A stretch of DNA of 43,766 nucleotides from an uncultured Celeribacter sp. (GCA_938008015.1 CALLMA010000049.1:1-43766), one strand, 5' to 3'; shown: positions 18,737 to 30,236, numbered from the stretch's first letter. The notes: a model not told the origin generated them from the letters alone. Numbers and translations are program-made.

Positions 18737-19302
18737 TTTGATATCTTTTCTACAGTCAAGTTACCATTTGTATACACACAAATATCAGAAGCAATTGCCA
18801 TAGCCGATCGCGCAATCTCTTCGGCGTCTTTGCCCGTTTCCAGCAAACCTCTTGCGGCTGCGAGGGCAAAATTTCCGCCTGATCCGATGGCGGCAACATC
18901 ATGCTCAGGCTCAAGCACATCACCTGCGCCAGTGACGACGAGCAAATCTGTTCCATCAGTCACAATCAACATCGCTTCGAGCTTGGAAAGATATTTATCG
19001 GTACGCCAATCCTTGGCAAGTTCTACGCAGGCGCGTGCAAGTTGGCCTGGCGTCGCTTCAAGCTTTGTCTCCAAGCGCTCTAGCAAGGTGAAAGCATCAG
19101 CTGTTGAACCAGCAAAGCCCGCGACAACCTCATGACCACCCGGATTGAGGCGCCGTACCTTGCGTGCTGATCCTTTGATGACGGTTTGCCCGAGGCTCAC
19201 TTGCCCATCACCAGCAATAACAACTTCGTTTCCACGGCGAACTCCAATGATTGTTGTGCCATGCCAACCCGGAAATGTATCACTATGCATAGATTGCCTC
19301 AT
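18733..19302 (-). CDS. hslV: ATP-dependent protease peptidase subunit HslV (start may be ATG 19290)
   Basis: [41 protein letters not shown]; overlaps hslU start by 4 nt. Confidence 0.97.
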   Translation of the reverse strand: MRQSMHSDTFPGWHGTTIIGVRRGNEVVIAGDGQVSLGQTVIKGSARKVRRLNPGGHEVVAGFAGSTADAFTLLERLETKLEATPGQLARACVELAKDWRTDKYLSKLEAMLIVTDGTDLLVVTGAGDVLEPEHDVAAIGSGGNFALAAARGLLETGKDAEEIARSAMAIASDICVYTNGNLTVEKISK

Positions 19303-19364
19303 TTTTATTTAGTGCTTTTATAATGCTGATTTTTATCATTCATTACGCAATCATGAAATTATAA

Positions 19365-19403
19365 AAAAGAGGCGTCTGAATATATCATCGAGACGCCTCT
19401 TTT
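19365..19403 (-). terminator. Rho-independent terminator of trxA (minus strand)
   Basis: Perfect 13-bp stem AAAAGAGGCGTCT...AGACGCCTCTTTT with a 6-T run on the minus strand, 11 nt past the trxA stop. Confidence 0.9.
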
Positions 19404-19414
19404 AGATTGAATGA

Positions 19415-19735
19415 TTAAACTTCGCCTTCAATCCAGTCTTTCAATGCCGCTTTTGGAGCAGCACCAATTTTCGATGATGTTACTTCGCCACCCTTAAACA
19501 TGAAAAGAGCAGGGATAGAGCGGACACCGTATTTTGAAGGGGAATTTGGATTTTCATCCACATTCACTTTCACGATTTTGACCTTGCCATCAAGCTCGTC
19601 TGAAAGCTCTTCAAGCGCTGGGCCGATTTGCTTACAAGGGCCACACCATTCTGCCCAAAAATCAACAACAACAGGTGCGTCAGAGTTAATTACTTCAGCT
19701 TCGAATTGATCATCAGATACTGCAATAGTTGCCAT
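19415..19735 (-). CDS. trxA: Thioredoxin
   Basis: [22 protein letters not shown] active site; [16 protein letters not shown]. Confidence 0.98.
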   Translation of the reverse strand: MATIAVSDDQFEAEVINSDAPVVVDFWAEWCGPCKQIGPALEELSDELDGKVKIVKVNVDENPNSPSKYGVRSIPALFMFKGGEVTSSKIGAAPKAALKDWIEGEV

Positions 19736-19790
19736 AATCTTTCTCCTAAATATGAACTTACCAAATAGGTAGTAACTGAGGTGGCTTGGG

Positions 19791-22700
19791 TCAAGCTGGA
19801 TAGGCTAAATTGAAGGATTGCATCACGAAATCGAGAGGAATTGGCATCAGCTTTGCCTCTTTTGTCCATAAAATAGCCACTTCAATTTGATGCTTGGGGT
19901 AAATGTTTCGAGCGGCAATCGCATATGCGGCGAGTTGGTTTAAAACCCCATCGGGGCATTGCGAATAATCCTCAGGCAAGACGCGGTTTGTTTTATAATC
20001 TATAATTTGGATTTTATCTTCGTGAATGAGTATTCGGTCAATAATCCCATGTATGATTTTAGAGCCTAATGCGGGGATTTTTGCTGAAAATGGCACCTCT
20101 ATGAGGGCATTTTCCTGAAAGACATTCCATTCATATGGCTCTAATATTACGTCACGCACTTCGCTCAGAAGTGCCGGAAGTTCTTCCTCGATGAGGGCAT
20201 CTTCGCTGTTGTTTAAAACGATGCGCGCCTCTTCTTCAAATGCATGTTCTTCCACATTGGGAAGGTATTCCAAAAGCGCGTGGATCTGTCTTCCACGGCG
20301 CATCGCGGCCTCACTATTACTTTCGCCTTCCTCACCCGCTAAAGCTTTTGCTCCTTGCAGCTGTGATGGAGAGATGTTGCGATCACTTTCGACATCTTGT
20401 GTCGGAATTTCTTTGTACCATTGAGGCAATTGGGCTTGTTGGCGTGTGGATGCATTGTTTGGTTCATGGCGCTCAGGCCACTCTCCAGATTGGTAGCGCA
20501 TCAGCCCAGTTTGATTGGCTTCAACACCTAGGTCTGTGAGCGCATCTTTGATAAGCGAGTACCATGTTGGATCATTTTTGCTTTCATTCCCAGCACCGCA
20601 AACAATCAGCCATTTTTCTGCACGCGTCATCGCAACGTAAAGGAGGCGGCGATCCTCTTCGATATCGGCTTGTTTGATACGATGTATTGCCTCTACAGCT
20701 TGTTCGGAGCGCTGATCCTTAGCACCACGCCAGACAATGCGTTTATCTCCAATATCAACAAGCGGATTACTTGGCTCTTTTGGGGTGCGCAATGTATCTG
20801 GTAAGATCACAATCGGCGCTTCTAATCCTTTTGAACCATGAGATGTCATCACGCGGACAAGATTTGCACTTTCTCCCAACACGCGTTTGACCTTAATTTC
20901 TTGGCTTGAAAACCAAGCTAAAAACCCCGTTAAACTTGGCGTTTCAACGCTTTCATATTGGCGCGCCTGATTGAGAAGCTCATTGATACCATCTTCGGCC
21001 TCTTCACCGAGGCGTGCGAGAAGGTTTGAACGCCCTTTATGCTCGATTAAAATACGCTCAAGCAGCTCATAGGGGCGCATATAGTCTGAATACTGCCGCA
21101 AATCATCGAGGATGTTTAAAGTTTGAGGCCATTGTTCCTTTTGTGAGCGCAGTGCTTGCCATAGGCTTGTGCTCGTCCGTCCATATGCGAGCCGATATAA
21201 ATCTTGTTCACTCCAGCCAAGCAGCGGCGATCTGAGGGCTTCTGCGAGGGAAAGATCATCATCTTGAAGAGATAGAAATGAGAGCAATGAAAGCAAGTCT
21301 TTGACGGCTAACTCCTCCCCTAGAGTTAACTGATCTGCGCCTGAAACAGGTATCTGAGCGGGATGCGACTTGAGGGCATTCAATAATGGCATAAAGAGGC
21401 CGGAACGATTGCGCACAAGAATGAGGATGTCACCAGCTTCAATTGCCGTTGGCTTTGGTTTTCCCTCTTTGTCTGTGCCTTTATCGATTGCGCCGTGTTT
21501 TATTAACTTGGCAACATGATCGGCAATTTTATCTGCGAGGCGGATGTTGTGATGTTCTGGTGCGACGAGATCTATGGGCTCATCCCAGGGCAAATCCGCT
21601 TGATCGTCTTTGACCCGCTCCATAAGCGGCCATAAATCTACGCGCCCAGGCATATCCTCAAAAAATGCGATGTGATTGGTTTGCCCTCCCACGCCTCGCC
21701 CATCTGTTTTTTTAAAGACATGGTCCGTTACGCCAAGAATGGCGGGAGAGGATCGAAAAGAATGCTCCATCGCTAAATCTTGCAAAGGTCGATCAATTGA
21801 TTCCAGACGTTTAGAAAACTCAGCCTTCATCTCGTTGAAAGCCTCAGGTGCTGCGCCTTGAAAGGAGTAAATGGATTGCTTTTGATCCCCAACCACAAAA
21901 ATCGTGCGCTCGACGTCCGATCTTGCACCTGCTCCTGCTGTAAATTCGCCAGCAAGATGTTCGACGACTTTCCATTGATCCGGGCTTGTATCTTGCGCCT
22001 CATCCACAAGAATATGATCAATTCCCCCATCAAGACGAAATAAAACCCATTCCGCTACATCAGAAATCGATAATAAGTCGCGCGCCTTCGTGATCATATC
22101 ATCAAAGTCTAAAAGCCCTAACACCTCTTTACGCCTATTATATTGTGGAAGAATTTCCGCGGCGAGTGCATGAAGTGCGATGGTGCGCTGGGCATCATAA
22201 TAACCCATCAGTTTTGGACGTGCGGCTTCAAGGCGTTGGATGAAGGCCTCAAGTTGGTGAAGGCCTGTTGGATGCGCTTTGATGGCCGCCTGACTTGGAA
22301 GCGGGCTATGCTTGGCGCCAAATTTTGAAATAAAAGGTATTTTACTTTTATCTGAAGAAAGGAGCTTTTTGCATAGGGTTCCAATGAGTTCTGACGATGG
22401 CTTTTGTTTTGAACAAAATTTCAGGAATGGCGCATTTTTTGCGTCGGTTTTCCCCCCCTGAGCAAAGGCGAGCGCGGCATCGGCAAGCATTTCATCTTCG
22501 CCTCCGATAAAGACCTCATGTATAAGAGCCTTCTCATTGAAATCCGCAGGCAGATTAAACCAGCTTAAAATCTCTGCTTTAGAGTATGTTTTAGAAAATT
22601 TAGAGCGGTTGCGAATGATTTGAGATGCTAAATCTGTTGCATCGAGATCCGTGATATATGCAGCTGCTTGATCTAATGAATTGTCTTGTGAGGTTTGAGC

Positions 22701-23192
22701 AATTTCATCCAAAACACCGCGCGTGAGCTCTTGCGATTTGGCTTCATCCATTTCTTTAAATTGTGCTGAAACGCCTGCTTCCATTGGAAAACGGCGTAGT
22801 AGTGCAGAGCAGAAGGAATGGATTGTTTGAATTTTGAGCCCACCTGGGGTTTCAACGGCGGTTGCAAAAAGCGTACGCGCTTTTTCAATCATCTCTTCGC
22901 TGAGTGTTTCTTCAGGATCTAAAGCTTGGAGTTCAATGCGTAGAGCCTCGGTTGGCTTCATCGACCATTCACCTAAGCGCTTGAAAAGCCGGTTTTGCAT
23001 CTCTGAGGCGGCGGCTTTTGTATAGGTTAGGCAAAGAATATGCTGAGGGGGTGTGCCTTGCAGCAAAAGCCTTGCGACGCGATCTGTGAGAACTTTTGTC
23101 TTGCCTGATCCCGCATTGGCTGAAAGCCATGTGGATACATTTGGTCGCGCAGCTAAGATTTGGCGATAGGTCGCCTCATTTGGAAATGTCAT
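19791..23192 (-). CDS. addA: Double-strand break repair helicase/nuclease AddA
   Basis: UvrD-type motifs [55 protein letters not shown]-terminal nuclease IIDYKTNR. Confidence 0.96.
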   Translation of the reverse strand: MTFPNEATYRQILAARPNVSTWLSANAGSGKTKVLTDRVARLLLQGTPPQHILCLTYTKAAASEMQNRLFKRLGEWSMKPTEALRIELQALDPEETLSEEMIEKARTLFATAVETPGGLKIQTIHSFCSALLRRFPMEAGVSAQFKEMDEAKSQELTRGVLDEIAQTSQDNSLDQAAAYITDLDATDLASQIIRNRSKFSKTYSKAEILSWFNLPADFNEKALIHEVFIGGEDEMLADAALAFAQGGKTDAKNAPFLKFCSKQKPSSELIGTLCKKLLSSDKSKIPFISKFGAKHSPLPSQAAIKAHPTGLHQLEAFIQRLEAARPKLMGYYDAQRTIALHALAAEILPQYNRRKEVLGLLDFDDMITKARDLLSISDVAEWVLFRLDGGIDHILVDEAQDTSPDQWKVVEHLAGEFTAGAGARSDVERTIFVVGDQKQSIYSFQGAAPEAFNEMKAEFSKRLESIDRPLQDLAMEHSFRSSPAILGVTDHVFKKTDGRGVGGQTNHIAFFEDMPGRVDLWPLMERVKDDQADLPWDEPIDLVAPEHHNIRLADKIADHVAKLIKHGAIDKGTDKEGKPKPTAIEAGDILILVRNRSGLFMPLLNALKSHPAQIPVSGADQLTLGEELAVKDLLSLLSFLSLQDDDLSLAEALRSPLLGWSEQDLYRLAYGRTSTSLWQALRSQKEQWPQTLNILDDLRQYSDYMRPYELLERILIEHKGRSNLLARLGEEAEDGINELLNQARQYESVETPSLTGFLAWFSSQEIKVKRVLGESANLVRVMTSHGSKGLEAPIVILPDTLRTPKEPSNPLVDIGDKRIVWRGAKDQRSEQAVEAIHRIKQADIEEDRRLLYVAMTRAEKWLIVCGAGNESKNDPTWYSLIKDALTDLGVEANQTGLMRYQSGEWPERHEPNNASTRQQAQLPQWYKEIPTQDVESDRNISPSQLQGAKALAGEEGESNSEAAMRRGRQIHALLEYLPNVEEHAFEEEARIVLNNSEDALIEEELPALLSEVRDVILEPYEWNVFQENALIEVPFSAKIPALGSKIIHGIIDRILIHEDKIQIIDYKTNRVLPEDYSQCPDGVLNQLAAYAIAARNIYPKHQIEVAILWTKEAKLMPIPLDFVMQSFNLAYPA

Positions 23193-26140
23193 GATAAATC
23201 CTCGCTAAACGGCTCGTCTGAAAGCCCCCACTCACCAAAGCGAGACAAATGCTCATAATCACCTGTATACGTGGTGGATTTTAAAGCGCGCTTCGCTGTG
23301 TATCCAACATCAGGATCATCATAATGTGCTATCAGATTTATGAATTTCGTTTCAAAATCTTTGATTGTATCAAAATCAATATCAAGAATTGTCGTTGCAA
23401 GCGTCTCTTTCAAACTCAGATAAGCAGCCTGACTAACATGCCCCTTCCCAAGCCCATCAAATTTTCCATGAAACATAAGTATGGCTTCGAGATAAAGCTG
23501 AATATTGAAATATTTAGCCTGTTTGCCTGAGGGAGGATCGCCTGATTTATAATCATACAAAATGTAAGAACCATCATCAGCGGCATCAATGCGGTCTGCT
23601 TTACAAGTCAGCGAGAAATCTATTTCAGGAAAATGCATAGCGCCCTTTGCTTCCAGCGCTTTGACGCAGGCGTTTTGTGCGCGTGAGAGCTCGTCTTCAA
23701 TGAGATTGGAAGCAATGCGTTGGATGCGCGCCATCCAGACACGCTTCGCAGATTGCCAAATCACATCCTCATCAAGAACAGTCTTTGCAATCGTGAGAAA
23801 AAGATCGAGATTGAGATCAACGCGGCCATCAAGAGGCGTTGATAGAAATAACTCCATGATTTTATGGAGAGCCGTCCCGCGATCTGCAGGGGAAGGGGAT
23901 GTGATAATAGGGTCTAACTTTGATATTTTGAGAATTCTATTGGCATAGATTTCATAAGGGTCGCGGATGAGGGTTTCAATTTTTGTGACAGATAATTGAC
24001 GCGGACGTGCCTCAAGAGGGGGGCGAGGGCTTGGCCTTTGTGCAGGGGCAACTTCTGTTTCTGGGCGATCAACCAGATGCGCCAAATCTATCCAATATTG
24101 TCCGCGATGCGCCATATCTTCAAGGCAAGATTTCGCGTCTTCTGACATGCCGGATAATAGGTTTGTTAGGCGCAAAAGCCACCTTGATGGGATGGTTTCG
24201 GCCTCTGCATTGCGCTTTGCTCGCGATAAAATCACTTTGGGCGCAGCGACCGCTTGCTGAAAGTCATGCGCAGATAGGCCAATCAATTTCTCTGGTGTGG
24301 GCAGGCCCGCTTGCTGCCGCATGCCGCGACTGAGCCAAGGATCTTGCCCTGCAGCTTGAGGCCAAACGCCTTCATTTAAGCCTCCCAATATCACAAGATC
24401 AGCATTCAATGAGCGCGCCTCTAATGTGCCCCAAATCAGAATATTCGGATGCTTTGGGCTGGGATCTCGCGTGATGGCACGTGCAAAAATGGACAGAAAA
24501 ATATCAGCAAACTCACCTGCGCTCAGCAGACCTGCACTCTCAGAAACGCGCTTCATTTCTGTAATTTGGCGCAGAGCCTCACGCCCCGCAGCTTGCGCCC
24601 ATAGCTCATCCATCACACTGCTGTGCGGACCACGAACGAATTCTTGGGCGATGTTGATTGCTTGATCTAAATAGGTCTTAAAATCTGCTTTGAGGGGCGC
24701 ATCAAAAAGCGTCAGTATCTTTGAGACCCACTGCGCCCAATCTTGGCGGCGCAAAAGATCATCTTCATCTTTATAGCTGTGCTTGGCCCAGCTTGTCAGA
24801 TGAGTGGCTTCCAAGACAGGAAGGTTCTTCTTGCGAAGATAGACTTCGAGTTCTCTTGTCCATAATAGATGATAGCCTCTTTGCTCAAAGGCATCGTTTT
24901 TCCCGCGTGAACAAAGCGGGTGTTTGAGCATGATTAATATGTCTGAAGCGCTTAAATCGGCTCCAAATGCGCTTACGATATGGCGAAATAATCTGCCGGG
25001 GGGCGTCTGACCCAGTGGAATTCCTGCGCTATCATCTGGCGCAATCTGCCATTTTTTTAACAGGGCGCTCACGCGTCTCGCAAGGTCGCGATCAGGCGTG
25101 ATCAACGCAGCTTTCGTGTTCGTTTCGATGGCTTCACGCAGTGCTAAAGCGACAGAAATAGACTCTAATCTTGGGTCTGGTGCCTCTATCAAGGTGATAT
25201 CTTGCGTCGCTTTCGAGATGCCTTTGAATTTAGGTCCCTCTATCATCCATTGATTTGTGACGGGAGCGGGACGCAGAGATAGGGAGATGAGGGCGTTGCG
25301 CCGTTCTGAAGGTGGTGCCATATCATGCCAGCGCTTGATGTGCGCATTATCTTCTTTATGTTTAAGAAGATCAACAAAACGCGATTGTGGATGCTCATTT
25401 AGATTATTTTTTGCAATCCGGTTGATGATGTTTTCTGGATTATCAAAATCAACACCTGGCAATATCACGGCGCCATATTTTTGATTGGTGAGTAAATGGG
25501 CAAAGCGCGCTGTTGGTTTGCGAGAAGCCGTTGAGCCGACCAGTAAAATAGGTGCAGTTGGTGGCGTAGCGGTCCATTTTTGCTCAAGTAGATCGATGAT
25601 GATGTTCTGGCGCGCTTCAATGGAGATCAGATCTTTAGCGTCTGGATTAATATAATCGCAAGCGATGCGAACAAATTGCAACGCCTTTTCCCAATGCCCT
25701 GAGGCATCTTGAATGTTCAAATTCTCAAAATCTTCTATGAAGACGCCTTCTTCTTGCATCTCAGACATCAGCGCCGCAAGACTATCTGCCAAATCATAGA
25801 CGGAAGATTTAATCGAAAATCGCGGCTCTTTTTCAAGAAATAAACGTATGATTTGACTAAGTTCGAGACGAATTTTCAAACTCGAAGCAACATCGGGCAG
25901 CGCCTTTGCGTGCGAGCCTTTTCCAAGCTCTGAGATAAGTTTGACTTGAGGTAAAAACCGCGGCACGCCATCATTGAAAGCCGCAAGAATATCTTTCTTC
26001 ATGCGAGACGTGTTGACGAAAATCTGTGTGCGCGCCAGCATTTCAGGAGGCGCATCTTTTAAACGCTCCAATAGGCCGTTTTTAATGCCTTCAGGATAAT
26101 TTACACCGCACGGCAGGCCATAAAAACAGTTTTCAAACAT
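23189..26140 (-). CDS. addB: Double-strand break repair protein AddB
   Basis: MFENCFYGLPCGVNYPEG start; LGGLNEGVWP; C-terminal nuclease LYDYKSGDPPSGKQ; adjacent to addA. Confidence 0.93.
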   Translation of the reverse strand: MFENCFYGLPCGVNYPEGIKNGLLERLKDAPPEMLARTQIFVNTSRMKKDILAAFNDGVPRFLPQVKLISELGKGSHAKALPDVASSLKIRLELSQIIRLFLEKEPRFSIKSSVYDLADSLAALMSEMQEEGVFIEDFENLNIQDASGHWEKALQFVRIACDYINPDAKDLISIEARQNIIIDLLEQKWTATPPTAPILLVGSTASRKPTARFAHLLTNQKYGAVILPGVDFDNPENIINRIAKNNLNEHPQSRFVDLLKHKEDNAHIKRWHDMAPPSERRNALISLSLRPAPVTNQWMIEGPKFKGISKATQDITLIEAPDPRLESISVALALREAIETNTKAALITPDRDLARRVSALLKKWQIAPDDSAGIPLGQTPPGRLFRHIVSAFGADLSASDILIMLKHPLCSRGKNDAFEQRGYHLLWTRELEVYLRKKNLPVLEATHLTSWAKHSYKDEDDLLRRQDWAQWVSKILTLFDAPLKADFKTYLDQAINIAQEFVRGPHSSVMDELWAQAAGREALRQITEMKRVSESAGLLSAGEFADIFLSIFARAITRDPSPKHPNILIWGTLEARSLNADLVILGGLNEGVWPQAAGQDPWLSRGMRQQAGLPTPEKLIGLSAHDFQQAVAAPKVILSRAKRNAEAETIPSRWLLRLTNLLSGMSEDAKSCLEDMAHRGQYWIDLAHLVDRPETEVAPAQRPSPRPPLEARPRQLSVTKIETLIRDPYEIYANRILKISKLDPIITSPSPADRGTALHKIMELFLSTPLDGRVDLNLDLFLTIAKTVLDEDVIWQSAKRVWMARIQRIASNLIEDELSRAQNACVKALEAKGAMHFPEIDFSLTCKADRIDAADDGSYILYDYKSGDPPSGKQAKYFNIQLYLEAILMFHGKFDGLGKGHVSQAAYLSLKETLATTILDIDFDTIKDFETKFINLIAHYDDPDVGYTAKRALKSTTYTGDYEHLSRFGEWGLSDEPFSEDLS

Positions 26141-26816
26141 GACGTGCCTCAAGTTGTTTTTGTGCAATCACAAGGCCTTCAGGGTGACCAACATCGCACC
26201 AATGCCCTGTATATTGCGTGCCATAAATTCGCCCCTGTTCAAACAGCCGATTCCAAATCACATTCAATGAAAAATGCGTTTTATCAACGCCATCCAAAAC
26301 ATTCGTCTTGATGATTTGAAGCCCAGTATAAACAGTCCGATGGCCGCGGCGTAATCTCATATCAGCGTCTATATCAAAATCGCCATTTCCGAGATGCGCA
26401 TAGGTTTTCTCTATTGGAACGGTCAATAATAATGCATCCATTTTTTCTGGCTGCCAAGCTTTTAACAAGCTTTCGTATGCGCAAGGGCCTAGCCAGATTG
26501 CATCGGTGTTCATGGTATAGATCGCGTCTGATTTTAAAGCGGATAGTGCATTTTTAAGCCCGCCTCCCGTTTCCAATATCTCAGGCTCATATAAGCCGTG
26601 AATATTTAAGGTGTGAAAGGGGGCAGAAAATTGATCTGCAAGATAATGCGTATTGGCGACTTTTTTAATATCGCTTGGCAGCTGCGCAACAGCGTGTTCA
26701 AGTAGGGTCTTATCACCAACCTTGAGCAGTGGTTTCGGTGTGTCTTGAGTAAGCTTTCCCATTCGTGTGCCTAAACCTGCACAAAATATCATGGCAGCAG
26801 TGGGTAAGTTCCGCAT
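26133..26816 (-). CDS. murU: Nucleotidyltransferase family protein, MurU-like (MurNAc-1-P uridylyltransferase)
   Basis: MIFCAGLGTRMGKLTQDTPKPLLKVGDKTLLEHAV; next to amgK-like kinase. Start inferred at M39 of the listed ORF (26816), overlapping amgK. Confidence 0.8.
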   Translation of the reverse strand: MRNLPTAAMIFCAGLGTRMGKLTQDTPKPLLKVGDKTLLEHAVAQLPSDIKKVANTHYLADQFSAPFHTLNIHGLYEPEILETGGGLKNALSALKSDAIYTMNTDAIWLGPCAYESLLKAWQPEKMDALLLTVPIEKTYAHLGNGDFDIDADMRLRRGHRTVYTGLQIIKTNVLDGVDKTHFSLNVIWNRLFEQGRIYGTQYTGHWCDVGHPEGLVIAQKQLEARHV

Positions 26817-27829
26817 TTGTCTTTTAGCACTTTCAGGTTTGTATGGGTTGGTTGTGGCAAAGCCGTGTCTAAAAATTCTTTGAGGTTGACCAAATCTGGA
26901 TGTTGCAAATCTTGCTGTAAATGCCGCCAAACTTCGGGAATGAAATCGACATAATGCGGCTTCTTAAAATGCAGTGACATGCGAGAAAAAATCATCAGTA
27001 TTCGCAGATTGCGTTGCACTGAGCAGATTGCGAAATCACGTTCGAAAGCATCTTGATCCAATCGCAGCTGACGCTGAAATAGACGCTTACAATGCTCTTT
27101 GAGCTCGTTTGAGATAGGGCGTCTGCAATCTGTGACGAGGGAGACTAAATCATAAACGAGCGGACCAATCATAGCATCTTGAAAATCAAGCAGGCCCACG
27201 CGCTGATTTTCGGTTCTATTTGGGAGCCATATCAGATTTTGTGCATGGAAATCCCGAAGCATGGTGCATTGCTGTGTCGATAAGTTGTGGATTAATTCGT
27301 CGAGCATTTGAATACACGTTTCTCGATCAGAATCGACCCTAACCTTGGCAATTGGCTCTACATACCATTCAAAAACAGTCGCTGAGATGTCACTCATTTG
27401 TGGTCGAAAATCATGAGCCTGTGGAAGTGTTTTACAAGTGGCGAGATGCGCGAGCGCAAGCACCGCACTCTCATAAAGCTGGATTTCTTTAGCGGGTGAG
27501 TGCAAGCACATCTGATCAAAGAGGTTATCCCCAAAGTCTTCAAGAAGAAGGAAGCCATTTTTTGGATCGATTTTGTAGATGATGGGCGCAGTAAGGGCGC
27601 AATCGTTAAGATATTGTGCCACCTCGGCAAAGCGCGACACCTCTTGCCCTATCTCCGGCGCGGCATCCATTAAAACCGCCGTTTGCTTTGTTGTTGGGTC
27701 TTCAAGGCGGTAGTAAACACGCCCAGATGCGTCGCCTGCCAAAGGCGTTAGGCGCGCATTTTCATAAGGCGTTTTTTGTAAAAACCCTTGTTGCAATATT
27801 TGGCGGGAGTGAGCGCTAGTCGATATCAT
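26789..27829 (-). CDS. amgK: Aminoglycoside phosphotransferase-like sugar kinase, AmgK-like
   Basis: LAGDASGRVYYRLE; MLRDFHAQNLIWLP (HxxN catalytic motif); GLLDFQDAMIGPLVYDLVSL. Confidence 0.82.
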   Translation of the reverse strand: MISTSAHSRQILQQGFLQKTPYENARLTPLAGDASGRVYYRLEDPTTKQTAVLMDAAPEIGQEVSRFAEVAQYLNDCALTAPIIYKIDPKNGFLLLEDFGDNLFDQMCLHSPAKEIQLYESAVLALAHLATCKTLPQAHDFRPQMSDISATVFEWYVEPIAKVRVDSDRETCIQMLDELIHNLSTQQCTMLRDFHAQNLIWLPNRTENQRVGLLDFQDAMIGPLVYDLVSLVTDCRRPISNELKEHCKRLFQRQLRLDQDAFERDFAICSVQRNLRILMIFSRMSLHFKKPHYVDFIPEVWRHLQQDLQHPDLVNLKEFLDTALPQPTHTNLKVLKDKCGTYPLLP

Positions 27830-27890
27830 AGTGCAACATTAACATGCCTGAAGTGATAGGCAAGCAACACAGAAGCATTTTGAAATCAGA

Positions 27891-29072
27891 TTAGCGACGC
27901 GCAGCTTCTGCCTCGATTTGTTTGCGAGATTTTCTTTCGCGTTCCGTCGCTGATTTCAGCTGACCACATGCCGCCATAATATCTTCGCCGCGCGTGGCAC
28001 GGATTGGAGATGCATATCCGGCATTCATTAAGATAGAAGAAAAGGCTCTAATCCTATTGTTCGAGCTGCGTTTATATGCTGATCCTGGCCATTCATTGAA
28101 AGGAATGAGGTTCACTTTGGCGGGGATGCCTTCAAGAAGTTCGACCAATCTATGTGCGTCTTCATCCGTATCATTCACGCCGTGCAGCATCACGTATTCA
28201 AAGGTTATGCGCTCAGAATTGCTAACTTTTGGGTATTCACGCAGCGCCTCAAGAAGCGCTTCTATATTCCATTTTTTATTGATAGGAACAAGAATATCGC
28301 GTGTTTCATCATTTGTTGCGTGGAAAGAAACGGCCAAGAGGCAGCCAATCTCTTCTGCGGTGCGATGAATTTCTGGCACGATGCCTGATGTGGAGAGCGT
28401 GATGCGTCGTCGACCCAATTGAATGCCCTCAGGATCCATAACAATTTTCATCGCGTCGCGCACATTTTCAAAATTATAAAGAGGCTCGCCCATTCCCATC
28501 AAAACGATATTTGAAAGCAATCTCGGCGCACCTGTAACTGTGCCGCTTTTAGGCCATTCATCAAGATCATCGCGCGCCATCATAACTTGCCCAACGATCT
28601 CATCAGCCGTTAGGTTGCGAACCAGCTTTTGCGTTCCAGTATGACAGAAAGAGCAGGTGAGCGTGCAACCAACCTGCGAAGAGATACATAATGTGCCTCT
28701 ATTTTCTTCAGGAATATAAACAACTTCCACCTCATGACCGCCATTAATACGGACAAGATATTTGCGCGTACCATCCGTGGAAACTTGTTTTGAAACGACC
28801 TCTGGAATTCGAATTTCAAAGCTTTCTTCAAGCTGTGCGCGGAAGGCTTTTGAAAGATTTGTCATCTTATCAAAATCACGCACACCCCATTGATAAATCC
28901 ATTGCCAGATTTGCCCAGTGCGCATTTTGGCTTGCTTTTCAGGCGTGCCGCTTTCAATGAGCGCTTGGCGCATGCCATCGCGGGACAAACCGACAAGATT
29001 GATCTTGCCTGTCGTTTCGAGCTTTCTCGGGAATGTCATCACATCCTGCGTGATTGGTGCGCTGGGTTTCAT
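27891..29072 (-). CDS. rlmN: 23S rRNA/tRNA adenine-C2 methyltransferase RlmN
   Basis: Radical-SAM [50 protein letters not shown]. Start set at M14. Confidence 0.97.
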   Translation of the reverse strand: MKPSAPITQDVMTFPRKLETTGKINLVGLSRDGMRQALIESGTPEKQAKMRTGQIWQWIYQWGVRDFDKMTNLSKAFRAQLEESFEIRIPEVVSKQVSTDGTRKYLVRINGGHEVEVVYIPEENRGTLCISSQVGCTLTCSFCHTGTQKLVRNLTADEIVGQVMMARDDLDEWPKSGTVTGAPRLLSNIVLMGMGEPLYNFENVRDAMKIVMDPEGIQLGRRRITLSTSGIVPEIHRTAEEIGCLLAVSFHATNDETRDILVPINKKWNIEALLEALREYPKVSNSERITFEYVMLHGVNDTDEDAHRLVELLEGIPAKVNLIPFNEWPGSAYKRSSNNRIRAFSSILMNAGYASPIRATRGEDIMAACGQLKSATERERKSRKQIEAEAARR

Positions 29073-29203
29073 TAGAATACTCACTGACTGATATTGGCTT
29101 TGGCTCACCATATAGCGGTTTGTTCGCTCTTTGGAAAGCGGGAGGGGCTAGAATTGGGTATTAAACCAAAATCAACATTAACGTTTCATTTTTAGCTATG
29201 AGA

Positions 29204-30142
29204 TTACTTAAAGAAATCTGTATCAATTTCGCAAAGTATTTCTTGCGCCAGCGTTATGCCGCAGGCTTCTGCCTCAGAAATATGCGCAATAATCTCTTTG
29301 CTGACCTCTTCACTGCCATCTGTGCGAAGCACTTGACCTTTCAAATGAATTTGCTCGCCTTTGATGCGCGCAATGCCTGCAATGGGAGTTTGGCATGAGC
29401 CATCGAGCTCTTTTAAAAAAGCTCTTTCAGCTTGCATTTGCAGCGCAGTTTCTCGGTGATTTAAAGGGGCAATAATTTCTTTTGTAACGCGGTCATCTGT
29501 GCGCCGCTCGATGCTGATGACACCTTGGGCAACGGCAGGGAGCATGTCTTGCGAAAGAATTTCATGCGCGGGGGTATTCTCTTGGCCTAAACGATTTAAT
29601 CCCGCCATCGCGAGAAAAGTAGCCTCTGCAAGGCCTGCATCTAGCTTTTGCAAACGCGTTTGAACGGAACCGCGAAATTCAATGACGTTGAGGTCTGGGC
29701 GTTGATTTAAAAGCTGCGCTTTTCGGCGCAAACTAGACGTTCCCACAGTTGCCCCCATAGGGAGCTCTGGGATGGATTTATAGGATTTGCTGACAAAGGC
29801 ATCATGAGGATTTTCGCGCTTTAAGAAAACATCTAGGGTCAGCCCCTCAGGCTGCTCAACAGCCATATCCTTTGTTGAATGAACGGCGATATCAACATGG
29901 CCGTTGAGGAGATGCTCTTCAATTTCCTTCGAAAACAAACCCTTGCCGCCAAGAGCGCGCAAAGAACGATCTTGTACGCGATCTCCCAAAGTGGATTGAG
30001 GCACGATCTCAAAGGCATCCTCAGGCAAATTATGAGCACGCATGAGTAAGTTGCGCACTTCATATGCTTGAGCGAGCGCCAAAGGGGAGGCGCGTGTTCC
30101 AATTTTGAGCGGATTATCTGTTGTCGGTAGATTTTTTGTCAT
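29204..30142 (-). CDS. hemC: Porphobilinogen deaminase
   Basis: LKIGTRASPLALAQAYEVRNLL; HSTKDMAVEQPEGL; GTSSLRRKAQLL; GSCQTPIAGIARI cofactor Cys. Confidence 0.97.
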   Translation of the reverse strand: MTKNLPTTDNPLKIGTRASPLALAQAYEVRNLLMRAHNLPEDAFEIVPQSTLGDRVQDRSLRALGGKGLFSKEIEEHLLNGHVDIAVHSTKDMAVEQPEGLTLDVFLKRENPHDAFVSKSYKSIPELPMGATVGTSSLRRKAQLLNQRPDLNVIEFRGSVQTRLQKLDAGLAEATFLAMAGLNRLGQENTPAHEILSQDMLPAVAQGVISIERRTDDRVTKEIIAPLNHRETALQMQAERAFLKELDGSCQTPIAGIARIKGEQIHLKGQVLRTDGSEEVSKEIIAHISEAEACGITLAQEILCEIDTDFFK

Positions 30143-30221
30143 GATCTTTATTTATATAGGCAAAGCTACAGTGGCAAGCGCAGGGAGAAAAGCAAACGAA
30201 TCTAAATTTTTAATAGGTGCG

Positions 30222-30236
30222 TTAATTTTTGGTTAA
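30222..30236. promoter_or_regulatory. CtrA-type box TTAA-TTTTTGG-TTAA
   Basis: Exact match to TTAA-N7-TTAA; a further TTAA at 30210-30213 (N8 spacing). Confidence 0.5.

Noticed and set aside
19335-19415. Long-range inverted repeat ATCATTCA ... TGAATGAT around the trxA terminator
   Set aside because: Short AT-rich 8-mers 65 nt apart; likely coincidental and not needed to explain the terminator.
27286-27294. TGTGGATTA, one mismatch from a DnaA box
   Set aside because: Inside amgK coding sequence and isolated; not evidence for an origin.
27994-28368. 124-aa antisense ORF in rlmN
   Set aside because: Shadow ORF opposite conserved radical-SAM coding sequence.
29161-29175. TTAA-N7-TCAA CtrA-like site upstream of rlmN
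   Set aside because: Only 7/8 match in AT-rich DNA and no functional link of rlmN to CtrA; expected by chance.
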